A DNA stretch of 37,306 nucleotides. Origin: CF-39 sp036518215. Its GTDB lineage: Bacteria > Chloroflexota > Limnocylindria > P2-11E. Within the stretch, counting starts at the first letter, position 1, and every line of letters begins with the position of its first letter. The notes under the pieces were generated by a model that was not told the origin of the DNA, ran no database searches, and worked only from the letters and a program-made list of their open reading frames with translations. The stretch is taken from positions 1-37,306 of the forward strand of contig DATDNP010000149.1 of assembly GCA_036518215.1 (NCBI GenBank), read 5' to 3'. Positions 30,997 to 37,306 of the stretch are shown here, piece by piece. A program made the position numbers and the translations under genes.

Positions 30997-31027
30997 AACG
31001 CCGCTGTGTCGGCACAAGGGGGAACAC

Positions 31028-31576
31028 ATGTTCTGGTACATCGATCCGGCGCACTCGCAGGTCAGCTTCTCGGTGAAGCACATGATGGTCAGCACGGTCC
31101 GCGGGCGGCTCGGCAAGCTGGCCGGACGCCTCGAGCTCGACCCGCAGGCGCCTGAGAAGGCGGACTTCGAGATCAGCGTCGACGTGACCGGGATCGATAC
31201 CGGCGATCCGAAGCGCGACGGGCATCTCCGGTCGGGGGATTTCTTCGACGCGGCGACGCACCCGCAGATCGTCTTCAAGAGCAACGCGATCTTCCCGAAG
31301 GGCGATGGTCGCTACGCCGCGAGCGGGGACCTCACGATCCGCGGCGTCACGCGTCCCGCAAGCTTCGACATCGAGCTCACCGGTGTCGGCGTCGACGCGC
31401 AGGGCGGACAGCACCTCGGCGCGACGGCGAGGACGACGATCGACCGCACGGCGTTCGGCCTCACCTGGAACGTGCCGGTGCCGAATGGCGTCCTCGTCTC
31501 CGAGAACGTGAAGATCGAGGTGGATCTCCAGGCGATCGACGAGAGCGCGGCGAAGAAGGTCGGGCTCGCCGCGTAG
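31028..31576 (+). CDS. YceI-family lipocalin-like protein
   Basis: 182 aa. It begins WYIDPAHSQVSFSVKHMMVSTVRGRLG and continues with DPKRDGHLRSGDFFDAATHPQIVFKS, then GDLTIRGVTRPASFDIELTG and ARTTIDRTAFGLTWN, all hallmarks of the YceI family. The fold is a lipocalin-like barrel that binds polyisoprenoids. No signal peptide is present, so this member is probably cytoplasmic, unlike E. coli YceI. ATG is supported by AAGGGGG five bases upstream. Divergent from marR across the nested palindromes, hence a likely target of that repressor. Confidence 0.93.
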   Translation: MFWYIDPAHSQVSFSVKHMMVSTVRGRLGKLAGRLELDPQAPEKADFEISVDVTGIDTGDPKRDGHLRSGDFFDAATHPQIVFKSNAIFPKGDGRYAASGDLTIRGVTRPASFDIELTGVGVDAQGGQHLGATARTTIDRTAFGLTWNVPVPNGVLVSENVKIEVDLQAIDESAAKKVGLAA

Positions 31577-31587
31577 CTGTCGCTACG

Positions 31588-31696
31588 CCCTCTTTTTCAG
31601 ATACCGAACACCGCTCCCTTTTCAGATACCGGGACCGCCGCTCTCTAATGAGAGCGGCGCCCGGTATCTGTGCGCAGCTCTCTAGCGAGAGCTGCG
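31588..31696. repeat. Structured intergenic block: direct repeat and two related hairpins
   Basis: A ~24-bp direct repeat (31590-31613 and 31614-31637) shares TTTTCAGATACCG. The second copy starts a long hairpin: CAGATACCGGG/CCCGGTATCTG (31623-31633 with 31660-31670), then GCCGCTCTC/GAGAGCGGC with TAAT loop. A second hairpin (31673-31696) has a 10-bp stem, CGCAGCTCTC/GAGAGCTGCG, loop TAGC. Both tips share GCTCTC-TANY-GAGAGC. It lies between convergent YceI and ABC genes and may terminate both, but no T tract follows either hairpin. Confidence 0.65.
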
Positions 31697-31703
31697 GCTT
31701 GAG

Positions 31704-33491
31704 CTACTTGCCGCCGATGATGCCTTCCATGAGCAGGATGACGACGAAGTTGTCGCCGCCGCCGTTCTGGTAGAGCTTGTCGTCGAGGGCCGGCCACCCC
31801 GAGACGCGCTTCTGGTCGTTGATCGGCGCGTTGTTGAACCGTTCGGCGAGCGGGATGCACGGCAGGATCTCGTTGCACGCGGCGGTGTACTTCGCGACTG
31901 CGTCCTTCTGCTTCGCCTCGTCGATGTCCTCCATCTGCACGAGGATCGCCTCGAAGTCGACGTCGCCCTTCGATGTCTTCTGCTTCACCGGGTACTTCTG
32001 ACCGCCGCCAGCCGCCGTGGTGTTGAACTCGCGGATCGGCCGGACTGCGGACGGCTGCGGGTGCGGGTTGCCGGTGCCCCATGCGTTGAACGACAGCGTG
32101 AACTTGCCATTGGTGAAGTCCGGCCCCTGCGTCGAGCGGGGCGCACCGCGAAGGGTCACCTTGAGACCCCACTTGTTGAGCTGGTCGCCGATGTTCGTCG
32201 CGACAGCGGACCAGTCGGAAAAGTCGCTCGGGTACTGCATATCGAATGTCAGTGACTTGCCGTCCTTCGCCCAGACGCCGTCGCTGCCGCGCGTGTAGCC
32301 GGCGTCCTTCATGAGCTGGTCCGCCTTGGCGGTGTCCTTCTTGTAGACGGTGAGGCTCTTCTGCTGATCCGCGGTGAGCCACGTCTTGAGCAGCGTGTCG
32401 CTGATGCCGGCGGCCCACTGCGGCGCCTGCGTCGTTTCGCCGTACGCGACGTGGTTCGCCTCGTCGCGGTCGAGCGCCCACGCGACGGCCTGGCGGACCT
32501 TCGGGTCCTGGAACTGCGGCGCGTTCTCCCAGTGGAAGTAGAGCGCCGGTCCCGTGTAGAACGGCCCCCGCACGATCTTGATGCCCTGCTGGATGAACGC
32601 CTTCTCCGTCGCGATGGGGAAGAAGCTCGTGCTGTAGTCGACGTCACCCGAGAGCACGAGCGGCGTGACCTGATCGGTATCGCCGTTGTAGATGACGATC
32701 TTGTCGAAGTTCACCTTGTCGGCGAAGAGCCCGTTCGGGTTCTTCACGAGGACAGCCTGTGCCTCGGTGAGCGACGCTGGGTCCATCTTGTACGGACCGT
32801 TGGATGCCGGCGCCGGAACGACGAGATTCATGAGCTCCGTGCGGATGTCCTTCACCGACTGATCGGCCGTCGTCTTTCCGGCCTTGAATTCGGTCCACGC
32901 CTTGTCCGCGATCGCGCCGTAGACGGATGCGGGGCGGATGCCGGTCCGGAGGATGTTCCGCTCGAGCAGCGCCGACGTCTTCTTCAGCTTGAAGTGCAGC
33001 GTCTGGTCGTCGGGAGCGTCGATGTCGTCGACGAAGTTCCAGATCGACGACCCGGTGAGCCGCGAGAGCTTGAACGTGGCGAGCGCGTCCTTCGACGTGA
33101 CATCGCCGCCGGTGTCCCACTTCACGCCCTTGCGCAGCTTCACGGTGAAGTCGGTCGTCGACGCGGTGTGCGACTCGGCGAGCAGGTAGTCCCATTTCTT
33201 GTCCGCCCAGCGGTAGATCGCGAGGTTCTGGTAGAGGAGCTCGATGAGATAGCTGCCGCCGAGGATCGGCGTGTTCGCGTAGTAGTTCCACACGCCCTTC
33301 GGCGGAAGGTCCATCGGCCACGTCGCGTGGAACTCGCCGCCCTTCTTACCGCTGCCGGCGCTCGGGCTTGCGCTGGAGCTCCCAGGCGTGCAGGCAGCGG
33401 CGATGATGCCCAGGCTCACGAACGTCGCGTCGCGCAGCAGCTCGCGGCGGGTGGGTGCGTAACGAGAGCGCGGAGTCGCCTTGTCGTCCAT
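31704..33491 (-). CDS. ABC transporter substrate-binding lipoprotein (SBP_bac_5 type)
   Basis: 595 aa. The N-terminus has a Tat-like twin arginine (TRRELLRDA, Arg15-Arg16) followed by a hydrophobic run and a lipobox Cys34 (AAAC). This implies export in a possibly folded state and lipid anchoring. The mature part is an extracellular-solute-binding family 5 protein: GGEFHATWP, LLAESHTASTTDFTVKLRKGVKWDTGGDVTSKDAL, and ALYFHWENAPQFQDPKVRQAVAWALDRDEA. Family 5 binds peptides, nickel or sugars; the ligand is not deducible. A very strong ribosome-binding site (AGGAGGGG) ahead of this last gene suits higher expression than the ATPases. Confidence 0.93.
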   Translation of the reverse strand: MDDKATPRSRYAPTRRELLRDATFVSLGIIAAACTPGSSSASPSAGSGKKGGEFHATWPMDLPPKGVWNYYANTPILGGSYLIELLYQNLAIYRWADKKWDYLLAESHTASTTDFTVKLRKGVKWDTGGDVTSKDALATFKLSRLTGSSIWNFVDDIDAPDDQTLHFKLKKTSALLERNILRTGIRPASVYGAIADKAWTEFKAGKTTADQSVKDIRTELMNLVVPAPASNGPYKMDPASLTEAQAVLVKNPNGLFADKVNFDKIVIYNGDTDQVTPLVLSGDVDYSTSFFPIATEKAFIQQGIKIVRGPFYTGPALYFHWENAPQFQDPKVRQAVAWALDRDEANHVAYGETTQAPQWAAGISDTLLKTWLTADQQKSLTVYKKDTAKADQLMKDAGYTRGSDGVWAKDGKSLTFDMQYPSDFSDWSAVATNIGDQLNKWGLKVTLRGAPRSTQGPDFTNGKFTLSFNAWGTGNPHPQPSAVRPIREFNTTAAGGGQKYPVKQKTSKGDVDFEAILVQMEDIDEAKQKDAVAKYTAACNEILPCIPLAERFNNAPINDQKRVSGWPALDDKLYQNGGGDNFVVILLMEGIIGGK

Positions 33492-33493
33492 CG

Positions 33494-33742
33494 TCAGGGT
33501 CCCCTCCTTGTGAAGCGCCCGTTGTATTCCTTCTCTCTTCGCTTGTCATTCGGGATCGCTCGCTCGCCCCATCGCGCGAGCGCCGCGATGCCGCCGACGA
33601 ACGCGCCGCCGACGACGGCGGACATCACGGTAACGACGAACTCCGGCGAACCTTGCGGCTGGAAGGGGAGCGTGGCGATGGCGAGCACGAAGACGAACAC
33701 GCCGATGCGAAAGCCCGCGCGAAGGATGCGCGGATCTATCAC
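33494..33742 (-). CDS. Small two-helix membrane protein in the ABC operon
   Basis: 82 aa from GTG 33742, overlapping the previous TGA by 4 nt (GTGA). Two hydrophobic helices (~9-26 and ~36-58) with short loops and a very basic tail (NDKRREKEYNGRFTRRGP). I do not recognise the family. It sits between the second ATPase and the binding protein, 2 bp before the latter's ATG, so it is certainly co-transcribed. It may be an accessory subunit of the transporter. Confidence 0.7.
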   Translation of the reverse strand: MIDPRILRAGFRIGVFVFVLAIATLPFQPQGSPEFVVTVMSAVVGGAFVGGIAALARWGERAIPNDKRREKEYNGRFTRRGP

Positions 33743-34767
33743 GTCCGCACCGCCGCGTTCGCGCGCTCCCGCACCGCGACGTGGCAGGCGACCTGCCGCT
33801 CGCCCGGTATGGGCAGCAGCTCCGGAACGCGGACGTCGCACAGCCCCGCTTCGAACAGCGGACAGCGCGGATGGAACGAGCAGCCTGGCGGGATGTGAAG
33901 AAGGCTCGGGACCTCGCTGCCGCGAAGCGGGAGGCGCGTCTTCGTGCGCGTCACGGTCGGATCGGCCTCGGGGATCGCGCCGATGAGCGCGTCGGCGTAT
34001 GGGTGCGCGGGATCCGATACGAGCGCTTCGGTGCGCGCGAGCTCGACGATCCGGCCGAGGTACATGACGCCGATGCGTCCGCGCCGCGCGAAGTATCGCG
34101 CGACGGCAAGGTCGTGCGTGATGAGCACGATCGTGACGCCGCTCTCGTCGCGCAGCTTCAGCAAGAGGTCGAGGAGCGTGATCCTGATCGAGACGTCGAC
34201 CATCGACACCGCCTCGTCGGCGACGATGAGGCGCGGGTCGACGGTGAGCGCGCGCGCGATCGAGACGCGCTGCCGCTGACCTCCCGATAGCTGGTGCGGG
34301 TACTTCGCCAGGAAGTCCTCCGCGGGCGTCAATCCGACGCGCGTGAGCAGCTCGAGCGCCTTCGCGCGCGCGTCACGTCGGCCGTGCGCCTTGCCGTGGC
34401 GGAAGAGCGGAGCGGAGAGCGTGTCGTACACGGTGCGCACCGGATTGAGCGATGCGTACGGATCCTGATGCACGAGCTGCACGGCGCGGCGGAACGCGGC
34501 CATCTCCGCGCCGCGCTTCGTCCAGACATCTTCGCCGCCGTAGAGCACACGGCCGCGCGTCGGCCTAAGCAGGCCCGCGAGGAGCCGTCCCGTGGTCGTC
34601 TTCCCGCAGCCGCTCTCTCCGACGAGGCACATCGCTTCACCCGCGGTGAGCGCGAGCGATACGTCGTCGACCGCCGTGATCGTGCCGCCGGGCGTGACGA
34701 ACGTGCGTGTGACACGGTCGAGCTCGACGAGCGGCGGGCCGGGCACGGTGATGTCGCGGACGGCCAT
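33739..34767 (-). CDS. Peptide-type ABC transporter ATPase (DppF/OppF-like)
   Basis: 342 aa. ATG at 34767 overlaps the previous gene's TGA (TGATG). Walker A is GESGCGKT (50-57), the Q-loop is VHQDPYASLNP, the signature is LSGGQRQR, Walker B is LIVADEAVS, and the switch His is in LITHDL. The C-terminal oligopeptide-transporter extension with its Cys motif (PGCSFHPRCPLFEAGLCDV) assigns it to the Dpp/Opp type. The usual DEP of Walker B is DEA, a conservative change that keeps the catalytic Glu. It pairs with the ATPase at 34767-35786 to form the cytoplasmic heterodimer. Confidence 0.93.
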   Translation of the reverse strand: MAVRDITVPGPPLVELDRVTRTFVTPGGTITAVDDVSLALTAGEAMCLVGESGCGKTTTGRLLAGLLRPTRGRVLYGGEDVWTKRGAEMAAFRRAVQLVHQDPYASLNPVRTVYDTLSAPLFRHGKAHGRRDARAKALELLTRVGLTPAEDFLAKYPHQLSGGQRQRVSIARALTVDPRLIVADEAVSMVDVSIRITLLDLLLKLRDESGVTIVLITHDLAVARYFARRGRIGVMYLGRIVELARTEALVSDPAHPYADALIGAIPEADPTVTRTKTRLPLRGSEVPSLLHIPPGCSFHPRCPLFEAGLCDVRVPELLPIPGERQVACHVAVRERANAAVRT

Positions 34768-35786
34768 CAGAGCGCCTCGGCCGGCCGGCGGGTCCCGACG
34801 GTCTCTGCGACCGTCTGCCAACGGATGCACGCCGCGGCGTGGTCGGGCGTGTCCACGGGAAAGAGCGCCGGATCCTCGACGCGGCAGCGATCGATCGCGA
34901 ACGGACAGCGCGGGTGATACGCGCAGCCGGACGGCGGTCGCACGAGGTCGGGCGGGCTGCCGGCGATGGACTCGAGCGCGCCGAGCTCGCCCGTGACGCG
35001 CGGCACGGCCTTGAGCAGGCCGACGCTGTACGGATGGCGCGGGCGATAGAAGAGATCGTCGACGCGCGCCTCCTCGACGACGCGCCCGGCGTACATCGTG
35101 AGCACGCGGTCCGCGAGCTCCGCGGCGAGCGAGAGGTCGTGAGAGATGAAGACCATCGCGAAGCCGAGCTTCATGCGCAGGTCGCGAAGCAGATCGATGA
35201 TCGCGCGCTGCGTGAGGATGTCGAGCGCCGTCGTCGGCTCGTCGAGGATGAGCAGGCGGGGCCCGAGCAGGAGCGAGAGTGCGATGAGGACGCGTTGCTT
35301 CATGCCGCCCGACAGCTCATGCGGATACGCGCGCAGCACGCGCTCCGGTTCGAGGTGCACGAGCTCGAGCAGCTCGCCCGCACGCGCGCGCACGGCACGC
35401 GGGTCGCTCATGCCATGTGCGCGCCCGGTGTCGAGGAACTGGGACCAGATGTCGATGACGGGATTGAACGAGTTGAGCGCGGATTGAAAGACCATCGCCG
35501 CGTCGCGCCAGCGGAATGCGCGTAGCTCGTCCGGCTCCATCTGGAGCACGTCGGCGCTCCCGTCCTTCCGCTCGAAGACGATCGAGCCGCGCGCGACGGT
35601 CGCGCTGCGCGGGATGAGCCTGATGAGCCCGAGCGCGAGCGTCGTCTTGCCCGATCCGCTCTCGCCGATGACCGCCGTGACCTCGCCCGGCTCGATGTCG
35701 AAGGACACGCCGCGCACGGCCTGCACCGGACCGCGCGGCGACCGGTAGTGGATCACGAGATCGCGTACGGAGAGGAGCGGAGCCAT
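34767..35786 (-). CDS. Peptide-type ABC transporter ATPase (DppD/OppD-like)
   Basis: 339 aa. ATG 35786 overlaps the TGA of the permease gene (TGATG); the longer open frame upstream is the permease read in another frame. Walker A is GESGSGKT (41-48), the Q-loop is VFQSALNSFNP, the signature is LSGGMKQR, Walker B is LLILDEPTTALD, and the switch His is in FISHDLS. The C-terminal SGCAYHPRCPFAIDRC Cys cluster is the Dpp/Opp extension. It forms the energising pair with the next gene product. Confidence 0.94.
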   Translation of the reverse strand: MAPLLSVRDLVIHYRSPRGPVQAVRGVSFDIEPGEVTAVIGESGSGKTTLALGLIRLIPRSATVARGSIVFERKDGSADVLQMEPDELRAFRWRDAAMVFQSALNSFNPVIDIWSQFLDTGRAHGMSDPRAVRARAGELLELVHLEPERVLRAYPHELSGGMKQRVLIALSLLLGPRLLILDEPTTALDILTQRAIIDLLRDLRMKLGFAMVFISHDLSLAAELADRVLTMYAGRVVEEARVDDLFYRPRHPYSVGLLKAVPRVTGELGALESIAGSPPDLVRPPSGCAYHPRCPFAIDRCRVEDPALFPVDTPDHAAACIRWQTVAETVGTRRPAEAL

Positions 35787-36646
35787 CAGACCGCGCGGAG
35801 CCTCGGGTTGAACACGTCCTCGAGCCCCGACGCGAGCGCGACGAGCGACAGCTGGAACAGCACGATCGCGAGGATCGGGCTCAGGATGTACCAGAAGCTG
35901 TCGCTGAAGTAGAGCGCGCCCTGTGTCTGCGCCAGGTACAGCATCACGCCCCAGTTCGCTCCGGAGAGCGGCACGATGCCGAGCACCGTGAGCCCGACCT
36001 GCGCGTACACGGCGCTCGTCATGGCGAAGATGAAATGGATCGCGATGTAGCTCGCCATGTTCGGCAGCATCTCGCGGAAGATGATGTGAAAGAGCCCGAG
36101 GTCCAGCGATCGCGCGGCCTCGACGTACTCGCGCTCCTTGAGCGAGAGCACCTGCGCGCGTACCTGCCGCAGCAGCCCGGCCCACTGGAGCGATGCGAGG
36201 AGGACGGCGAGCACGAGGAAGCTGTTCGGCCGGAACACGGCCGCGACGACGATGAGCACGATGAGATGCGGCACGGTGAGCACGATGTCGGCGAGCGACA
36301 GGATGAACGCGTCGACCTTCCCGCCGACGGTGGCGCCCAGCGCGCCGAACGTCACCGCGATCGCGGTCGAGAAGAACGCGGCGAGGAACGCGACGCTGAG
36401 GATGTCGCGTCCCCCATAGACGATCTGATTGAGCACGTCGCGCCCCTGGAAGTCCGTCCCGAGCGGATGGTCGAGCGACGGGGTCTTGTACACGTCCGGG
36501 ATGCTCACCGCGTTGTGCAGCGGCACGACGAGCGGGCCGAGGAAGGCGAGGAGCACGAACGCGGTGACGCCGACGAGCCCGAGGAGGCCGACGGGCCGGC
36601 GCGCGACGAGCCGCACGCTGCCGGCGAGCGACCGCAGCACGTTCAC
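35786..36646 (-). CDS. Peptide-type ABC transporter permease (DppC/OppC-like)
   Basis: 286 aa with six helices. The N-terminal OppC segment (RRPVGLLGLVGVTAFVLLAFLGPLVVPL) and the motif HPLGTDFQGRDVLNQIVYGGRDILSVAF precede the binding-protein-dependent transport loop (EAARSLDLGLFHIIFREMLPN). The EAA loop docks the ATPase. GTG at 36646 overlaps the previous TGA by 4 nt. It forms the membrane channel with the upstream permease. Confidence 0.94.
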   Translation of the reverse strand: MNVLRSLAGSVRLVARRPVGLLGLVGVTAFVLLAFLGPLVVPLHNAVSIPDVYKTPSLDHPLGTDFQGRDVLNQIVYGGRDILSVAFLAAFFSTAIAVTFGALGATVGGKVDAFILSLADIVLTVPHLIVLIVVAAVFRPNSFLVLAVLLASLQWAGLLRQVRAQVLSLKEREYVEAARSLDLGLFHIIFREMLPNMASYIAIHFIFAMTSAVYAQVGLTVLGIVPLSGANWGVMLYLAQTQGALYFSDSFWYILSPILAIVLFQLSLVALASGLEDVFNPRLRAV

Positions 36647-37306
36647 GAGCCGCGACCGATCCGCGGGTCGAGGCGGCTGTAGATGAGGTCCGCGGCGAGA
36701 TTCGCGATGACGACCGAGACGGTGACGAGCAGCAGGATCCCCTGCATGACCGGGTAGTCGCGCTGGTCGACGGCGCGCAGGAGGCGGAGGCCGACGCCCT
36801 GGTAGAGGAACACCTGCTCGACGAGCACGGCGCCGCCGACGATGAACCCGACCGAGATCGCGAGCTGCGTCACGAGCGGCAGCGCGGCGTTGCGCCCGAC
36901 GTACGCGGTCGTGATCCGCGAATCGGAGAGCCCTCTCGCGCGCGCGGCGACGACGTAGTCCTCCTCGAGCGTCGCGAGCGTCGCGTTCCGCATCGACAGG
37001 ATCCAGTGGCCGATCTGCGTGAGGAAGAACACCGTGATCGGGAGCGCGGCGTGGAACAGCACGTCGCCGATGAAGTCGAGGCTGAAGCCCGGCTGGATGC
37101 CGGAGGAGTACGCGCCGCGCATCTGCGTGACGGGCACGAGCCGCAGCTGGACGCCGAGCACGAGCACGATGAGGAGCGCGATGAGGTAGTTCGGCACGGA
37201 GCTGATGACCGAGCCGAGCGTGCTCACGATCTGGTCGAAGGCCGAGCCACGCCGATACGCGGCGAGGAGCCCGAGCGCGATCCCGACGACGAAGCTGAGC
37301 AGCAGG
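36643..37306 (-). CDS. Peptide-type ABC transporter permease (DppB/OppB-like), 5' end missing
   Basis: The frame is open to the right edge of the window; 220 C-terminal residues are present. Helices include LLLSFVVGIALGLLAAY at the edge, SVPNYLIALLIVLVLGVQL, and three more. The EAA-type loop reads EEDYVVAARARGLSDSRITTAYVGRNAALP, and VEQVFLYQGVGLRLLRAVDQRDYPVMQG is a typical OppB C-terminal segment. The ATG at 37227 is internal, not the start. First visible gene of the importer operon. Confidence 0.93.
   Translation of the reverse strand, partial: LLLSFVVGIALGLLAAYRRGSAFDQIVSTLGSVISSVPNYLIALLIVLVLGVQLRLVPVTQMRGAYSSGIQPGFSLDFIGDVLFHAALPITVFFLTQIGHWILSMRNATLATLEEDYVVAARARGLSDSRITTAYVGRNAALPLVTQLAISVGFIVGGAVLVEQVFLYQGVGLRLLRAVDQRDYPVMQGILLLVTVSVVIANLAADLIYSRLDPRIGRGS

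Overview
The window is about two-thirds G+C. It looks like an ordinary chromosomal stretch of a high-GC, probably monoderm bacterium. I see no rRNA, tRNA, CRISPR array, insertion sequence or phage gene. Gene content (a MoeB with an N-terminal rhodanese domain, a cyclase-AAA-TPR regulator, a luciferase-like oxidoreductase, several lipoproteins and beta-propellers, an HTTM membrane protein) fits a soil or freshwater Chloroflexota lineage (Limnocylindria- or Dormibacteria-like). An actinobacterium is not excluded. This placement is inference; no phylogenetic marker is present.

Layout. 1-3033: a secreted BNR-repeat protein (partial), a small membrane protein, a YVTN-type lipoprotein and a DUF202 protein. 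3102-5137: an M24 peptidase and an EamA transporter. 5077-9010 (minus): two lipoprotein S41-peptidase homologues on either side of an ECF sigma factor gene, plus a small membrane-anchored protein. 9030-10247 (minus): rhodanese-MoeB. 10346-16074 (plus): a tightly coupled five-gene run (DUF4149-like membrane protein, AlkZ-related protein, 82-aa protein, MBL-like/S9 peptidase fusion, CrtI-like FAD oxidoreductase). 16071-21870: a DUF1579-like protein, a membrane protein, then an HTTM protein followed by a 1,097-aa cyclase-AAA-TPR regulator. 21966-23033 (minus): a Thr-rich stalked surface protein. 23296-28576: TetR regulator, aminotransferase, cupin, luciferase-like oxidoreductase and an anchored beta-propeller. 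28594-30175: NTF2-like protein and ArsB/SLC13-like transporter. 30172-31576: ASCH-like protein and MarR regulator divergent from YceI. 31704-37306 (minus): a peptide/nickel-type ABC importer operon (two permeases, two ATPases, an 82-aa membrane protein, a substrate-binding lipoprotein), cut by the right edge.

The most striking genome-level signal is promoter architecture. About a dozen genes carry a TANNNT-like -10 hexamer exactly 6-8 nt upstream of an ATG, GTG or TTG, as expected for leaderless mRNAs. Genes without it often have a clear Shine-Dalgarno or a start/stop overlap with the gene before. One leaderless pair (28576/28594) uses overlapping -10 boxes on opposite strands. Other notable items: paired S41 homologues with Cys where the catalytic Lys should be; a 17/18-identical operator at both ends of the tetR gene; nested palindromes at the MarR/YceI boundary; mutually exclusive hairpins over the Shine-Dalgarno of the first gene; an EamA gene whose first helix is encoded upstream of any usable start codon; and a degenerate metallo-beta-lactamase-like domain fused to an S9 peptidase.
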